Of a stretch of 64,000 bases of DNA, positions 26,451 through 35,597 are shown piece after piece. Positions within the stretch are counted from its first letter, which is position 1. Every line of letters starts with the position of its first letter. The stretch spans positions 1 through 64,000 of the forward strand of contig JAYODW010000012.1 of assembly GCA_038116745.1 (NCBI GenBank). Direction: 5' to 3'. Both the position numbers and the translations under genes were made by a program. This DNA is from JAYODW01 sp038116745. Lineage in GTDB: Bacteria > Pseudomonadota > Gammaproteobacteria > Ga0077536. Under the pieces are notes generated by a model. The model worked only from the letters and a program-made list of their open reading frames with translations, was not told the origin of the DNA and did no database searches.

Positions 26451-27059
26451 TCACTCTTTTCGTTCCAGTTTCCAACACAACAGATCAACCCGATCGTTAC
26501 CGAAAAACATCTCCTCGCCATCGACGAAAAACGTGGGTGAGCCGAATCCGCCGCGCGCGATGAGCTCATCAGTGCTCTGCCGCAGGCGTTCTTTAATCTC
26601 AGCCGAGGCAAGCGCGGCAAAGAATTCCTCACGCGCAAGACCGCAGCTCTCGGCTATCTGCGCCAGGATCTCATCCTGAGAAATATCCTGAAGCTGCCCC
26701 CAGTAGCGCTCAAACACGGCGCGTGCGTAGGGGACGAGGAGTCCTTGGTCGAGCGCAAAAAACGCGCCGCGCATCGCTTTGACGCTGTTCACCGGAAATA
26801 CGTCGGGCCAGCCGATTTCTATCCCGACATACCGTGCCCAGTCCTGCAGGTCCTTGCGGAAATACGCCGCCTTGCAGGGCACCGGGTTCTCCCGCGCGGC
26901 ATACACGCTTGGATTCACCGTATTAAACACGCCGCCTACGAGGATGGGTTTCCATTCGATCACCGCATCCAACGGCGCGACCTGACGCTGCAGGTATTCG
27001 AATGCGAGGTAGGTCCACGGACTCGAACAATCAAAAAAACATTCGATGCGGTGGGTCAT
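26451..27059 (-). CDS. 2-hydroxychromene-2-carboxylate isomerase-like (DsbA-fold, kappa GST)
   Basis: A 202-residue thioredoxin-fold protein of the HCCA isomerase/kappa GST group. IECFFDCSSPWTYLAFEYL places a Ser-Pro near the usual active position, and RGGFGSPTFFVDGEEMFFGN is the family's cis-Pro end. Members isomerise glutathione-dependent intermediates of naphthalene breakdown, but many homologues have no known substrate. It precedes the crotonase gene by six bases. Confidence 0.9.
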   Translation of the reverse strand: MTHRIECFFDCSSPWTYLAFEYLQRQVAPLDAVIEWKPILVGGVFNTVNPSVYAARENPVPCKAAYFRKDLQDWARYVGIEIGWPDVFPVNSVKAMRGAFFALDQGLLVPYARAVFERYWGQLQDISQDEILAQIAESCGLAREEFFAALASAEIKERLRQSTDELIARGGFGSPTFFVDGEEMFFGNDRVDLLCWKLERKE

Positions 27060-27124
27060 CTGGCAGCTCCTTCAAAGCCGGCGGGCACGTTATCACGATT
27101 GCCCTGTCACCCGGCTCGCAGGGT

Positions 27125-28114
27125 TCACCTTTCCAGGATCAGGCGACCGACAACCGTCCGCGCGGCGATACGATCGAACGCCTCGGGCAGGTTTTCGAAA
27201 GGAAGCCTTACGCAGACATGTGGTCGCACGCGGCCAGTCAGCATCAGATCGCGCAATGCCCGGTCTACCTCTGCCCCGCCCTCGGGATTCAGCCGCCCGT
27301 ATTCTCCGGCGCGCACCCCGATGATGGACAGCTGCTTGATCAGGGCCATATTCACTTTCAGTTCGGGGATCCGACCGCCCGCGAATCCAATCAGCAGAAC
27401 ACGTGCAAAAGGCGCGACACACCGGAGAGATTCGTCAAACACGTCTCCGCCGACAGGATCAAAGACCACGTCGACCCCTCGCCCGCCGGTCAGCGACTTG
27501 ACCTCCTCACGGAAACCGCCGCGCGTGAGGTCAATGACTTCCGCGACGCCGAGCTCATGCAGCGCGTTCACTTTGGCCGCACCGGACGCGGTCGCGATGA
27601 CCCGTGCGCCAAGATTGGCGCCGAGCTGGGCCGCGGCGAGTCCGACACCGCCGCTGGCACCGTGTACCAGCAGCGTCTCGTTCGGCTGCAGATGCCCGCG
27701 GGTGACCAAACCCACATATGCGGTTTTAAACGCAACCGTAAACGCAGCGCCCAGACCCCAGTCGTACTCCGTGGGTAAAGCCTGGCAAGCGGACGCGTCC
27801 GCAACAACATACTCGGCTGCCGCGCCGAAGCGCACCGAACCCAACACCGCGTCGCCGACAGCAAAGCTGTTCGCTTCAGCACCCAGCGCAACGACTTCGC
27901 CAGCGAACTCAGCGCAGGGTGTGAACGGGAGTGCCGGCTTCAGTTGATACAGGCCCTGCACCATCAACATATCGGGGAAACCCGGCGCCAGTGCTCTGAC
28001 TCTGACCAGCACCTGACCGGGGCCCGGCAGGGGCTGTGGCACCGATTCGAGTTTGAGATCGTGATAATCTCCGAACGCATGACAGCGCCATGCGCGATGC
28101 ATATTTTCTTTCAT
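27125..28114 (-). CDS. MDR-family NADPH:quinone oxidoreductase
   Basis: A zinc-free medium-chain dehydrogenase/reductase of about 329 residues, using NADPH on quinones or enones. The nucleotide loop is HGASGGVGLAAAQLGANLGA, and FTPCAEFAGEVVALG and VDVVFDPVGGDVFD match the quinone reductase branch. The zinc-ligand Cys cluster of alcohol dehydrogenases is missing. I chose the ATG at 28114 (MKENMHRAW), with AAGGA upstream; a longer frame to 28159 has no good signal. It is divergent from pncC. Confidence 0.88.
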   Translation of the reverse strand: MKENMHRAWRCHAFGDYHDLKLESVPQPLPGPGQVLVRVRALAPGFPDMLMVQGLYQLKPALPFTPCAEFAGEVVALGAEANSFAVGDAVLGSVRFGAAAEYVVADASACQALPTEYDWGLGAAFTVAFKTAYVGLVTRGHLQPNETLLVHGASGGVGLAAAQLGANLGARVIATASGAAKVNALHELGVAEVIDLTRGGFREEVKSLTGGRGVDVVFDPVGGDVFDESLRCVAPFARVLLIGFAGGRIPELKVNMALIKQLSIIGVRAGEYGRLNPEGGAEVDRALRDLMLTGRVRPHVCVRLPFENLPEAFDRIAARTVVGRLILER

Positions 28115-28173
28115 CGTGCAGCCGATTTCCTTGCTTTCCCCCCATGATATGCCGCCCATGAGGTCCGCCTGAT

Positions 28174-28662
28174 ATGAGTATTGATTTAGAGCCAGCCACG
28201 AACCTCGGCGCCACGCTCAAACAACGCGAGCACACCATTGCGGTCGCTGAGTCCTCAACGGGAGGGCTGATCAGCGCGGCGCTTCTGGCCGTCCCGGGCG
28301 CATCCGCCTACTTTCTCGGCAGCACGGTCATTTACACTCTGGCCGCTCGTGAATCGCTGCTCGGCATCTCTGCACTGGAACTGAGACAGCAACGTCCTCT
28401 GACCGAAGAGTATGTAGCTCTGTGTGCGGACACCATCCGGTCGCGCATGAAAGCGACCTGGGGACTGGCCGAGCTCGGCGCGACAGGTCCCGCGGGGACG
28501 CCCTACGGGCACGGACCGGGGATCTGTGTGCTCGCGGTCAGCGGGCCGGTCAAGCTCACCCGGCTGCTCGAGACTGGTCACGGCGACCGCGAGCAGAACA
28601 TGCTGACCTTTGCCCATGCAGCGCTGGATCTGCTTAGCGAAGCCCTCAGCCAGACCGATTGA
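28174..28662 (+). CDS. pncC: Nicotinamide-nucleotide amidohydrolase (CinA C-terminal family)
   Basis: Hydrolyses NMN to nicotinic acid mononucleotide, recycling NAD breakdown products. The 162-residue protein has VAESSTGGLISAALLAVPGA, with the catalytic Ser-Thr region, and ELGATGPAGTPYGHGPG. It is the short form without the N-terminal CinA domain. The three genes pncC, tpm and HIT are close on the same strand. Confidence 0.88.
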   Translation: MSIDLEPATNLGATLKQREHTIAVAESSTGGLISAALLAVPGASAYFLGSTVIYTLAARESLLGISALELRQQRPLTEEYVALCADTIRSRMKATWGLAELGATGPAGTPYGHGPGICVLAVSGPVKLTRLLETGHGDREQNMLTFAHAALDLLSEALSQTD

Positions 28663-28683
28663 GTCTGAAGGTCCGGACAGCTC

Positions 28684-29334
28684 GTGAAAGCCGACTTCTG
28701 GCTGCAGCGCTGGCGCGAAAACCAGATCGGTTTCCACGAATCGGTGACCCACCCTATGCTGGCCAGACACTGGCCGCTGCTGCACTCACCCACCCCGCAG
28801 CGTGCGTTTGTTCCATTGTGTGGGAAGTCGCTCGATATGGTCTGGCTGAGTCAGCGCGGACTGGGCGTGATCGGATGCGAGCTGTCGCCCGTCGCAGTCA
28901 GGGATTTCTTCGCCGCGGCCGGCATAGAAGCAAGCCGGCGCGAGGTTGGCACACTGCCGGCGGTCGAAGGCGGGGGATATCAGCTCTTCGAGGGAGATTT
29001 TTTCGCGCTGACCCGAGCGGAAGTCGACACATTCGATGCGGTCTACGACCGCGCCGCTTTGATCGCGCTGCCGCCGGACATGCGCCAGCGTTACGCGGAA
29101 CACCTTACTCACCTGGCTGACGCAGGCACCCGCATGCTGCTGATCGGCGTTGAGTACCCTGAACACGCCGTCAACCCGCCGCCGTTTGCGGTCACCGGCG
29201 CGGAGATAGGGTCGCTGTACGCCGACCACTGGCGTATTGAAACGCTCGAAACAGCGGCGGCGGACGTGAAGGGAACTCAGGGTGAAGAAACGGCTTACCT
29301 ACTGACAAGGACAGCTGACCATGCACAAAGATGA
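28684..29334 (+). CDS. tpm: Thiopurine S-methyltransferase family protein
   Basis: A 216-residue SAM-dependent methyltransferase. FWLQRWRENQIGFHESVTHP and VPLCGKSLDMVWLSQRGLGV are the family signatures, with YDRAALIALPPDMRQRYAEH later. Bacterial TPMT homologues methylate tellurite, selenite or thiols. Start is a GTG at 28684. It overlaps the HIT gene by 14 bases. The position near arsM and sulfur-related genes is suggestive but not proof of a metalloid role. Confidence 0.92.
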   Translation: MKADFWLQRWRENQIGFHESVTHPMLARHWPLLHSPTPQRAFVPLCGKSLDMVWLSQRGLGVIGCELSPVAVRDFFAAAGIEASRREVGTLPAVEGGGYQLFEGDFFALTRAEVDTFDAVYDRAALIALPPDMRQRYAEHLTHLADAGTRMLLIGVEYPEHAVNPPPFAVTGAEIGSLYADHWRIETLETAAADVKGTQGEETAYLLTRTADHAQR

Positions 29335-29806
29335 ACCGCAGAATGCAGTGCAGCGCGGCGGCTTTGACCCGCACACCGTGTTCGAACGGATCCTGGCAGG
29401 GGAACTCCCGGCGAGTTTCGTCTACCGCGATGATCTCGTCGCGGCCTTCATGGACATTCAGCCCATCACACCGGGACACACGCTGGTCGTGCCACTGGTG
29501 AAGGCCGCCACGCTGGCTGAACTTCCGCCCCCCACCGGCGCACGCATGTTCGAGGTCGGTCAAAAGATTGCAGCCGCTCTGCGAGCCAGCGAGTTCGACT
29601 GTGACGGGGTCAACCTGTTTCTCGCTGACGGGGTTGCAGCAGGCCAGACGGTTTTCCATCTCCATCTGCATGTCTTCGCGCGCTACGCCGATGACGGTTT
29701 CCGCTGGAAGCTGCCGGAGCGCTACTACAGCCCCCCGCCGAGAGACATCATCGAACAGTCTGCCGTCTGCCTGCGGCAGGGGCTGGGCGACGCTTTTGCT
29801 GGGTAG
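29321..29806 (+). CDS. HIT-family nucleotide hydrolase
   Basis: A 161-residue histidine-triad protein. The motif HLHLHVFAR near residue 112 holds the catalytic histidines, and FDPHTVFERILAGELPASFV is the usual start. Members hydrolyse adenosine phosphoramidates or dinucleoside polyphosphates. It starts within the last 14 bases of tpm. Confidence 0.92.
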   Translation: MHKDEPQNAVQRGGFDPHTVFERILAGELPASFVYRDDLVAAFMDIQPITPGHTLVVPLVKAATLAELPPPTGARMFEVGQKIAAALRASEFDCDGVNLFLADGVAAGQTVFHLHLHVFARYADDGFRWKLPERYYSPPPRDIIEQSAVCLRQGLGDAFAG

Positions 29807-29883
29807 TCGCAGAGAACCTGGTGTTTCTCCTGCAAAGGCAACGTACCCAGCACGCCGCGGACTGTCGTGAAGAGCAGGCTTGA

Positions 29884-31083
29884 ATGAGCGACCAGCCCAC
29901 CGCACCGCTGGCGCCATACACAGTATTCGACCTCACCATTGCGCGCGCCGGCCCTTCTGCAGTGCGCCTTCTGGCGGATTGGGGCGCGCGGGTAATCCGC
30001 ATCGAGCCCCCTGCTGCTCGTGTCACCACGGACAGCGCCATCACCGGTCGCCGGGACGGCCCGGACGACCAGAACCTGCATCGCAATAAGCGCAGCCTGA
30101 CGCTCGATCTGAAACATCCCGACGGGCGAGAACTTTTTTACCGACTCCTGCCGCAGGTCGACATCGTGGTCGAAAATTTCCGAGCGGCGGTCAAAACACG
30201 GCTTGGCGTCGACTACCAGACGCTCGAACGCCATAATCCGCGGGTCATCCTGGCGAGCATCTCAGGCTTCGGCCAGACCGGCCCCTACCGCGAGCGCGCC
30301 GGAGTCGATCAAATCATCCAGGGAATGTCCGGTCTGATGTCAGTGACGGGGCATCCCGGCGGCGGCCCTCTGCGGGCTGGGATAGCCGTCAGCGACACTA
30401 CCGCCGGTATGTTTCTCGGTCAGGGAATCCTGCTTGCACTGCTGCAGCGCGCACAGACCGGTCGGGGACAATGGGTGCACACCTCGCTGCTCGAGGCAAT
30501 GCTGGCAAAGCTCGATTTCCAGGGTGCGCGCTACACCATGGCTGGTGAAGTGCCTGCCCAGCAGGGCAATGATCATCCCGTGCTGGTGCCGATGGGGACT
30601 TTCGAGGCGCGCGACGGCCTGGTGAACATCGCTGCCTCCACCACGCGCATGTTTACCGATCTGTGTCATGCGCTTGAGGCCGCGTCCCTGTTGGATGATC
30701 CGCGCTTTGCCAATGCTGCGGACCGTGTGGCCCATAAGACCGAGCTCAAAGCCGCATTGAACACAGTGACCCGGGGTTGGTCAGTCGACGAACTGGTGAC
30801 CCGGCTCGCACCGGTCGGCGTGCCCTGCGGTCCTGTTTATGACATCGGCCAGGCCTTCGAGGACGACCAGGTGCGACACCTCGGGATGACTCGCCCTGCG
30901 CCTCACCCGACGCTCGGGGATATCAATCTGATCCGCTCCCCGATCAACCTGTCCGCATGCCCGCACCCGGAACGGTTTCATCATGCAGGGCCTGCTGCCG
31001 GTGAGCACGCGCGCGAGGTCCTGCTGGAGCTCGGCGTGAGCGCGGAGGAGATCGACGAGCTTGCGCGGAAGGGTGTTATCTGA
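29884..31083 (+). CDS. Family III CoA-transferase (CaiB/BaiF type)
   Basis: A 399-residue enzyme that moves CoA between carboxylic acids. The family Asp is expected in the SLLEAMLAKLDFQGARYTM region after TGRGQWVHTS. The N-terminal TVFDLTIARAGPSAVRLLAD and SLTLDLKHPDGRELF and VVENFRAAVKTRLG are typical. Donor and acceptor are unknown. It stands among crotonases and flavin monooxygenases, so a role in activating a degradation intermediate is likely. Confidence 0.92.
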   Translation: MSDQPTAPLAPYTVFDLTIARAGPSAVRLLADWGARVIRIEPPAARVTTDSAITGRRDGPDDQNLHRNKRSLTLDLKHPDGRELFYRLLPQVDIVVENFRAAVKTRLGVDYQTLERHNPRVILASISGFGQTGPYRERAGVDQIIQGMSGLMSVTGHPGGGPLRAGIAVSDTTAGMFLGQGILLALLQRAQTGRGQWVHTSLLEAMLAKLDFQGARYTMAGEVPAQQGNDHPVLVPMGTFEARDGLVNIAASTTRMFTDLCHALEAASLLDDPRFANAADRVAHKTELKAALNTVTRGWSVDELVTRLAPVGVPCGPVYDIGQAFEDDQVRHLGMTRPAPHPTLGDINLIRSPINLSACPHPERFHHAGPAAGEHAREVLLELGVSAEEIDELARKGVI

Positions 31084-31111
31084 GCCTCAGACCGCGCCCC
31101 AGGACAGACTG

Positions 31112-32221
31112 TCACGCAGCATCTGATGCCGGGCGTCGCAGCCCGCGCTCGACCATGCGGGGCAGAATCTCCTCGCCCAGCTGGGTCAGGCCCTCGTCAT
31201 AGTCCGGCCAGGACAGACTGGTTCCGGCCAGACCACGCTCGTGCATGGCCGCGAAAAACGCCACCACCTCGTCCGGCGTGCCGATCACCGGAAAGCCGGA
31301 GTAACCCGCCATCATGTTGCGCAGATAGGCCTCCCGGAGAGCGGCATCCGGAAGCTGACTTTCCGACTCGACAGTGAAGGTATCGAGCAGATTCCCGGCG
31401 GCCTCACGGTCCCCGAGCTGGTCAACGATGTAGCGATAGTAATCTTCAGCTTCCGCATGGCTCGGGCGACAGAAAACAGCTGCATTTCCCCATACCGCGA
31501 CATCACGCCCAAACTGACTGCGGGCCAGCCCCCGTATATCGGCGGCGGTCTCGCCCGCGGCCTCGAGATCCGGTGCCAGGATAAAACTCATATCCGCATA
31601 CTCCGCTGCAAAGCGACGCCCGGCAGCGCTGACCCCGGCGCTCATGATGGGTGGGCGAGGACGCTGCAGCGGCTTGGGCTCGGCATAGACCCGCTCGGCA
31701 TTGAAATACTCGCCTTCCACCGAGAACTCACCGTCTTCTGACCACAGGCGACACAGGAACTGCACCCACTCCCGAGCAAGCTCATAGCGTGCCGCATGCG
31801 GCAACTGCGTCTGACCGAACATCTGGACTTCGTCCCGGTTCCAGCCGGCCACGATATTGAGCCCGAAGCGCCCGCCGGAAATGTGGTCAACCGTCACGCC
31901 CTGCTTGGCCGCGAGCACCGGGTGCATGGCGGGCACCGCCGTGGTGGCAAAGACATGCAGTCGCTTTGTCGCCTGGGCAAGGCCAGCCGCCCAGGTGTAG
32001 GTTTCGAAACTGCGATGGTTAAAAGAACTCGGCCCGCCGAAACCTTTCCAGCGGCAGACCGGTATGAAGGCTTCCACGCCGAGTTCATCGGCCAACTGCG
32101 CCAGGCGCACTGATTCAGACCAGTCGACGGCGATGCCCCCTGCTGCGGTCGAAATTGTGCAGCCATGACTGACGTTGCAGCCGAACACGGCCAGCTTGAA
32201 TGGGTTGCTCTCCGGCAGCAT
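31112..32221 (-). CDS. LLM-class flavin-dependent monooxygenase, RutA-like
   Basis: A luciferase-like TIM-barrel FMN monooxygenase of about 369 residues. RWKGFGGPSSFNHRSFETYT and DHISGGRFGLNIVAGWNRDE resemble RutA. The other rut genes are absent, so uracil is not implied. I chose the ATG at 32221 (MLPESNP); longer starts up to 32290 would run over the end of the upstream crotonase gene. The group also contains alkanesulfonate, nitrilotriacetate and dimethyl sulfide monooxygenases. Confidence 0.85.
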   Translation of the reverse strand: MLPESNPFKLAVFGCNVSHGCTISTAAGGIAVDWSESVRLAQLADELGVEAFIPVCRWKGFGGPSSFNHRSFETYTWAAGLAQATKRLHVFATTAVPAMHPVLAAKQGVTVDHISGGRFGLNIVAGWNRDEVQMFGQTQLPHAARYELAREWVQFLCRLWSEDGEFSVEGEYFNAERVYAEPKPLQRPRPPIMSAGVSAAGRRFAAEYADMSFILAPDLEAAGETAADIRGLARSQFGRDVAVWGNAAVFCRPSHAEAEDYYRYIVDQLGDREAAGNLLDTFTVESESQLPDAALREAYLRNMMAGYSGFPVIGTPDEVVAFFAAMHERGLAGTSLSWPDYDEGLTQLGEEILPRMVERGLRRPASDAA

Positions 32222-32237
32222 CAGCGATTGCCGGCAC

Positions 32238-33056
32238 TCATCGTCCGCGGAACACAGGCTCGGTTTTGTCGACAAATGCCTGCACCGCATGCCGATGGTC
32301 TTCGGTCTGTCCGCAGTGCACGTGATGCGTGGCTTCCAGATCCATACATTCGCCCAACTCGCCCCCCGCGGCCGCGCGATTGATATTTTCTTTCATGTAG
32401 CGGTAGGCAACCGCGGGGCCGTCGGCCAGACGGCGAGCAATCGAGCGCGCTTTTTCTGACAGCTCGGCGCTCGGGACTACCCAGTTGGCGAGCCCGAGCT
32501 GGAGGGCTTCTGCGGCTGAGATCCGCTCCGAAAGCAGATAAAGCTCGCGTGTTTTCGCCGGACCAAGCAGCTGCGTCATGAAATAACTGCCCCCGTAATC
32601 ACCGGAGAAACCTACCCGTGCAAAAGCTGTCGTCATGATGGCCGAACTCGCCATCACGCGCAGGTCGCAGGCCAGCGCCAACCCCAGCCCGGCGCCTGCG
32701 GCTGCGCCCGGAAGGACCGCCAGCGTCGGTTTTGGCATGACGTGCAGGCACCCGGCCGTTGCGCGCTGGTTAAGGCGTTGCCGGTGAATAACCGCGTCGA
32801 TTGCCGGCGTCGCTTCGGTCCCGCCAGCCGCCATGCCTTTCACATCTCCGCCGGCGCAGAAGGCACCGCCGGCTCCAGTCAGCACCACGCAGCGCACCGT
32901 GTCGTCCTGCTCTGCCTTCGCCAGCTCATCCGCCATCGCATCGAGCATCGCGCGAGAAAGCGCATTGCGTGCCTGCGGCCGGTTCATGGTCAAGGTCAGA
33001 ATCCCGTTTTCGATTTCGGCGAGGAGATCGTCCGTTCCGGTGTCGCGTCGCGCCAT
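32238..33056 (-). CDS. Enoyl-CoA hydratase/isomerase family
   Basis: A 272-residue crotonase-fold protein with ARNALSRAMLDAMADELAKA, LTGAGGAFCAGGDVKGMA and PGAAAGAGLGLALACDLRVM. The last region, normally EGxAxGGG, reads GAAAGAGLG, so the second active-site loop departs slightly. Substrate unknown. It reads into the LLM gene after 16 bases and is divergent from the next one. Confidence 0.9.
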   Translation of the reverse strand: MARRDTGTDDLLAEIENGILTLTMNRPQARNALSRAMLDAMADELAKAEQDDTVRCVVLTGAGGAFCAGGDVKGMAAGGTEATPAIDAVIHRQRLNQRATAGCLHVMPKPTLAVLPGAAAGAGLGLALACDLRVMASSAIMTTAFARVGFSGDYGGSYFMTQLLGPAKTRELYLLSERISAAEALQLGLANWVVPSAELSEKARSIARRLADGPAVAYRYMKENINRAAAGGELGECMDLEATHHVHCGQTEDHRHAVQAFVDKTEPVFRGR

Positions 33057-33094
33057 GCTGTGTAACCCCTGCTGGTAAACTATCGATCCGCCAA

Positions 33095-33108
33095 ACGCCT
33101 TCAGGCGT
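33095..33108. repeat. Small inverted repeat in a divergent promoter region
   Basis: ACGCC-TTCA-GGCGT lies 41 bases before the ATG at 33150 and could serve as an operator or leader hairpin. It is short, so chance is possible. Confidence 0.35.
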
Positions 33109-33149
33109 AAGGGCAGACAACAACCTCATAAGAACAGCGGAATTACAGC

Positions 33150-34223
33150 ATGGAAATCGGATTGCAGTTCATCTTTCAGAACACGCACGACGGCCTGTCT
33201 GACGCCGAAATGATGCGCAGGGAAACAGACATTGCGCTGCTGGCTGAAGAGGTCGGCATGGACTTCCTCCTGTTGCCGGAGCATCACTTCGACCCCAATT
33301 ACTCGATGATGCCGGACAACACCCAATGGCTTGCCTACCTCGCCGGTAAAACCCAGCGGATCAAGCTCGGCACCGGCGCGATCATCCTGCCCTGGCATGA
33401 AAACCCTACACGTGTAGCGGAGAAGATAGCGCTGCTGCAGATCCTGCTTGGCGATCGCTTCATGCTCGGCTTCGGGCGCGGCCTCGCACGGGAGGAATAT
33501 CGTGCGTTTGGCGTCGACATGGGGACGTCCCGGGAGCGCTTCGATCAGGCTGCAGAGATCATTCTCGAGATCCTTGAGACCGGGGTCGCCGAGTACGAAA
33601 CGCCCCACTTCAAACAATCCCGTACGACGGTGACGCCGAAGCCGGTGCACGGCTACCGCGAGCGCGAATTTCTCTCGGTCGCGATGACGCCTGAATCGGG
33701 CATCGCGGCGGCCGACATCGGCGGCACGATGATGTCTTTCGTGCAGCTACCGTGGGAGCAACACAACGCCGCGGTGGAAGCCTGGCGGGAACGCTTCACC
33801 GAGCGCCACCCGGACAAACATCCGGGTGCGCCCGTGTTTTCCGACTTTACCTATTGCCACGAAGACCCGGCGGTCGCTGAGAAGGTGGCGCGGCAATATC
33901 TCTCCAAGTATTACCTCAGCGTTATCCGTCACTACGATTTTGACGGCAAGCACTGGGGCGAAACCCAGGGCTATCAGGCCTACCAGGCGGGTGCCGACAT
34001 GATCAGCGAGGTCGGGCTGGAGGCGGCCTGCGAAGGTTTTGTGCAGAACCAGGCCTGGGGAACGCCCGACCAGATTATCGAGAAGTGGACTAAGCGCGCA
34101 GAGATGACCGGTGAAGTGCGCCCGGCCATGGCGGTGTCCTATGCCGGCATGCCGTTCGACCTGGTCAGCAATAGCCTGAGACTGATCGGGGAGAAAGTCG
34201 TACCCGCCCTGCACGCGCTGTAG
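33150..34223 (+). CDS. LLM-class flavin-dependent oxidoreductase (luciferase-like)
   Basis: A 357-residue luciferase-fold protein. MEIGLQFIFQNTHDG is the first strand, followed by LLPEHHFDPNYSMMPDNTQW and GRGLAREEYRAFGVDMGTSR. It is of a different subgroup from the gene at 31112. Two reductase-dependent FMN monooxygenases so close together suggest a small oxygenation module. The 3' end lies one base from the next gene. Confidence 0.88.
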   Translation: MEIGLQFIFQNTHDGLSDAEMMRRETDIALLAEEVGMDFLLLPEHHFDPNYSMMPDNTQWLAYLAGKTQRIKLGTGAIILPWHENPTRVAEKIALLQILLGDRFMLGFGRGLAREEYRAFGVDMGTSRERFDQAAEIILEILETGVAEYETPHFKQSRTTVTPKPVHGYREREFLSVAMTPESGIAAADIGGTMMSFVQLPWEQHNAAVEAWRERFTERHPDKHPGAPVFSDFTYCHEDPAVAEKVARQYLSKYYLSVIRHYDFDGKHWGETQGYQAYQAGADMISEVGLEAACEGFVQNQAWGTPDQIIEKWTKRAEMTGEVRPAMAVSYAGMPFDLVSNSLRLIGEKVVPALHAL

Positions 34224-34224
34224 T

Positions 34225-35019
34225 TCAGCGCCCTTCGAAACGCGGTTCGCGCCGCTCCGCAGCGGCGCGGATCCCCTCGGACCAGTCCCATGTGTCGCGG
34301 AGCCTGTGCTGCTGGGCGAGGTCAGCTACGTTCTGCTGCTCAATCCGCTCGGCGAGCGCGGTCCGCGTCAGGCGACGGGTCGCATCAACCGCGAGCGGCG
34401 CGTTAGCCGCAATCTCCCGCGCCAGGGCGACGCTCTCAGCAAGCACGTTCTCGCGCGCCACCAGCTGGTCGGCCAGACCCCATGCGAATGCTTCCTCTCC
34501 CCGGATACGCCGCGCGGTAAGAAACATCAGATGCGCGCGCTGTGCGCCGATGACCGCCGGCAGCGTGACCGGCAGACCAAAGCCCGGGTTGAAGCCCAGC
34601 CGGGTGAAGTTTGCACTGAAGCGACCCTCGGGGCAGGTCACGCGGAAATCCGCGGAGACCGCCAACCCCAGACCTCCACCGACAGCTGCGCCCTGCACCG
34701 CGGCAATCACGGGCGTGCAGGCGCGGAAGATGCGCATCACCTGAACAAAAAAATGATCCAGGGACAGCGGCACCGGATTCGCCCCCGACGACTCCACGCT
34801 CTCAGCCGGTGAATAATCGGCGCCCGCACAGAAGTTCTTGCCCTGCGCGCTGAGCACGATGGCCCGACACGAGGACTCCTGGTCAAAACGCTCGTAAGCG
34901 TCCGCCACAGCCTCAATCATTGCGTTGTCGATGAAATTGTGCGGCGGCCGCGCGAGCTCAACAAAACCGAGCGGCGGCTCCAGACGGACGACCAGCCCCA
35001 GGTCCGGACTAGCCGCCAC
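34225..35019 (-). CDS. Enoyl-CoA hydratase/isomerase family
   Basis: A 264-residue crotonase protein, the third in this region. LSAQGKNFCAGADYSPAESV and VQGAAVGGGLGLAVSADFRV are the two loops and FSANFTRLGFNPGFGLPVTL follows. Start is a GTG at 35019. A candidate promoter within an AT-rich patch lies at 35099-35127. Substrate unknown. Confidence 0.9.
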   Translation of the reverse strand: MAASPDLGLVVRLEPPLGFVELARPPHNFIDNAMIEAVADAYERFDQESSCRAIVLSAQGKNFCAGADYSPAESVESSGANPVPLSLDHFFVQVMRIFRACTPVIAAVQGAAVGGGLGLAVSADFRVTCPEGRFSANFTRLGFNPGFGLPVTLPAVIGAQRAHLMFLTARRIRGEEAFAWGLADQLVARENVLAESVALAREIAANAPLAVDATRRLTRTALAERIEQQNVADLAQQHRLRDTWDWSEGIRAAAERREPRFEGR

Positions 35020-35096
35020 CGGATGCCTCGCTTGAGAAAGCGCTCGCTTCGGTGCACGGCAGCAGGGCCATCGGAGGCTGTACTGCCGCCATCCTT

Positions 35097-35170
35097 TCTT
35101 TATATGTTTTTTCTAAATACATCATAATTTTATGATTTTTATAATTTTTATTATAGATTTTTAGAAATTA
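35097..35170. other. AT-rich island in GC-rich DNA
   Basis: Seventy-four bases are almost all A or T, unlike the surrounding GC-rich coding DNA. The stretch lies between two genes of the same strand and may combine an UP element or bent DNA with a promoter. No coding content is seen. Confidence 0.6.
35099..35127 (-). promoter_or_regulatory. Candidate promoter of the crotonase gene ending at 34225
   Basis: On the minus strand TTATGA (35122-35127) and TATAAA (35099-35104) stand 17 bases apart, inside the AT-rich island, about 80 bases before the start codon at 35019. The -35 element is weak. Confidence 0.4.
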
Positions 35171-35171
35171 C

Positions 35172-35208
35172 CTGAATGCAGGCTGTGGCCTGCCTTAACA
35201 GCATTCAG
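35172..35208. repeat. Nested inverted repeat at the end of the DUF35 gene
   Basis: CTGAATGC (35172-35179) pairs exactly with GCATTCAG (35201-35208). Inside it GCAGGC-TGTG-GCCTGC (35178-35193) forms a second perfect stem. It spans the stop codon of the minus-strand gene and may stop or stabilise its transcript; there is no U-tract. Confidence 0.5.
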
Positions 35209-35597
35209 CCGTCCCTGTCTGGAACAAATACAGGGACGGCACGCTCGTCACGCTGCTCGAAACGCAGCTTGACCCGGTCTCCTACCGCTATCCTGTCGAA
35301 GTCATGGTCGACCAGGTTCGTGAGCAGCGTCGGGCCCTCGTCCAGGGTCACGAACGCGATGGCGTAGGGCGGGTCCGCCCGCCTTTCCACGCTCCACGAG
35401 TACACCGTGCCGCCACCTTCCGCTTCTTTCCATCCGGTATCGGCGCTCATACAAAAGGGGCAGATCGGCCGCGGATAGTAATAAACGCGCCCACAAGCGC
35501 GACAATCGCTGAGCAGAAGTTTTCCGTTTGCCGACGCTTCCCAGTAGGGCTCCAAAGCCCGGTCTGCGCTGAACGCTGCATTGCTCTGTGCATTCAT
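35205..35597 (-). CDS. Zn-ribbon/OB-fold DUF35 protein (thiolase partner)
   Basis: A 130-residue protein with a rubredoxin-like zinc site, CRACGRVYYYPRPICPFC, followed by an OB-fold (VYSWSVERRADPPYAIAFVT) of the DUF35 family. Such proteins form complexes with thiolase-like enzymes, and in mycobacterial side-chain breakdown the pair acts as an aldolase. It starts with a four-base overlap on the thiolase-like gene, confirming the pair. Confidence 0.9.
   Translation of the reverse strand: MNAQSNAAFSADRALEPYWEASANGKLLLSDCRACGRVYYYPRPICPFCMSADTGWKEAEGGGTVYSWSVERRADPPYAIAFVTLDEGPTLLTNLVDHDFDRIAVGDRVKLRFEQRDERAVPVFVPDRDG

Noticed and set aside
26745..27947. Long plus-strand open frame opposite the isomerase and dehydrogenase genes
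   Set aside because: Low-complexity Arg/Ser/Pro-rich antisense frame typical of GC-rich DNA; the opposite strand encodes recognisable families.
31112..32221. RutA (uracil monooxygenase) as a firm call
   Set aside because: Only the fold and some segments resemble RutA; rutB-F are absent and the LLM family covers many substrates.
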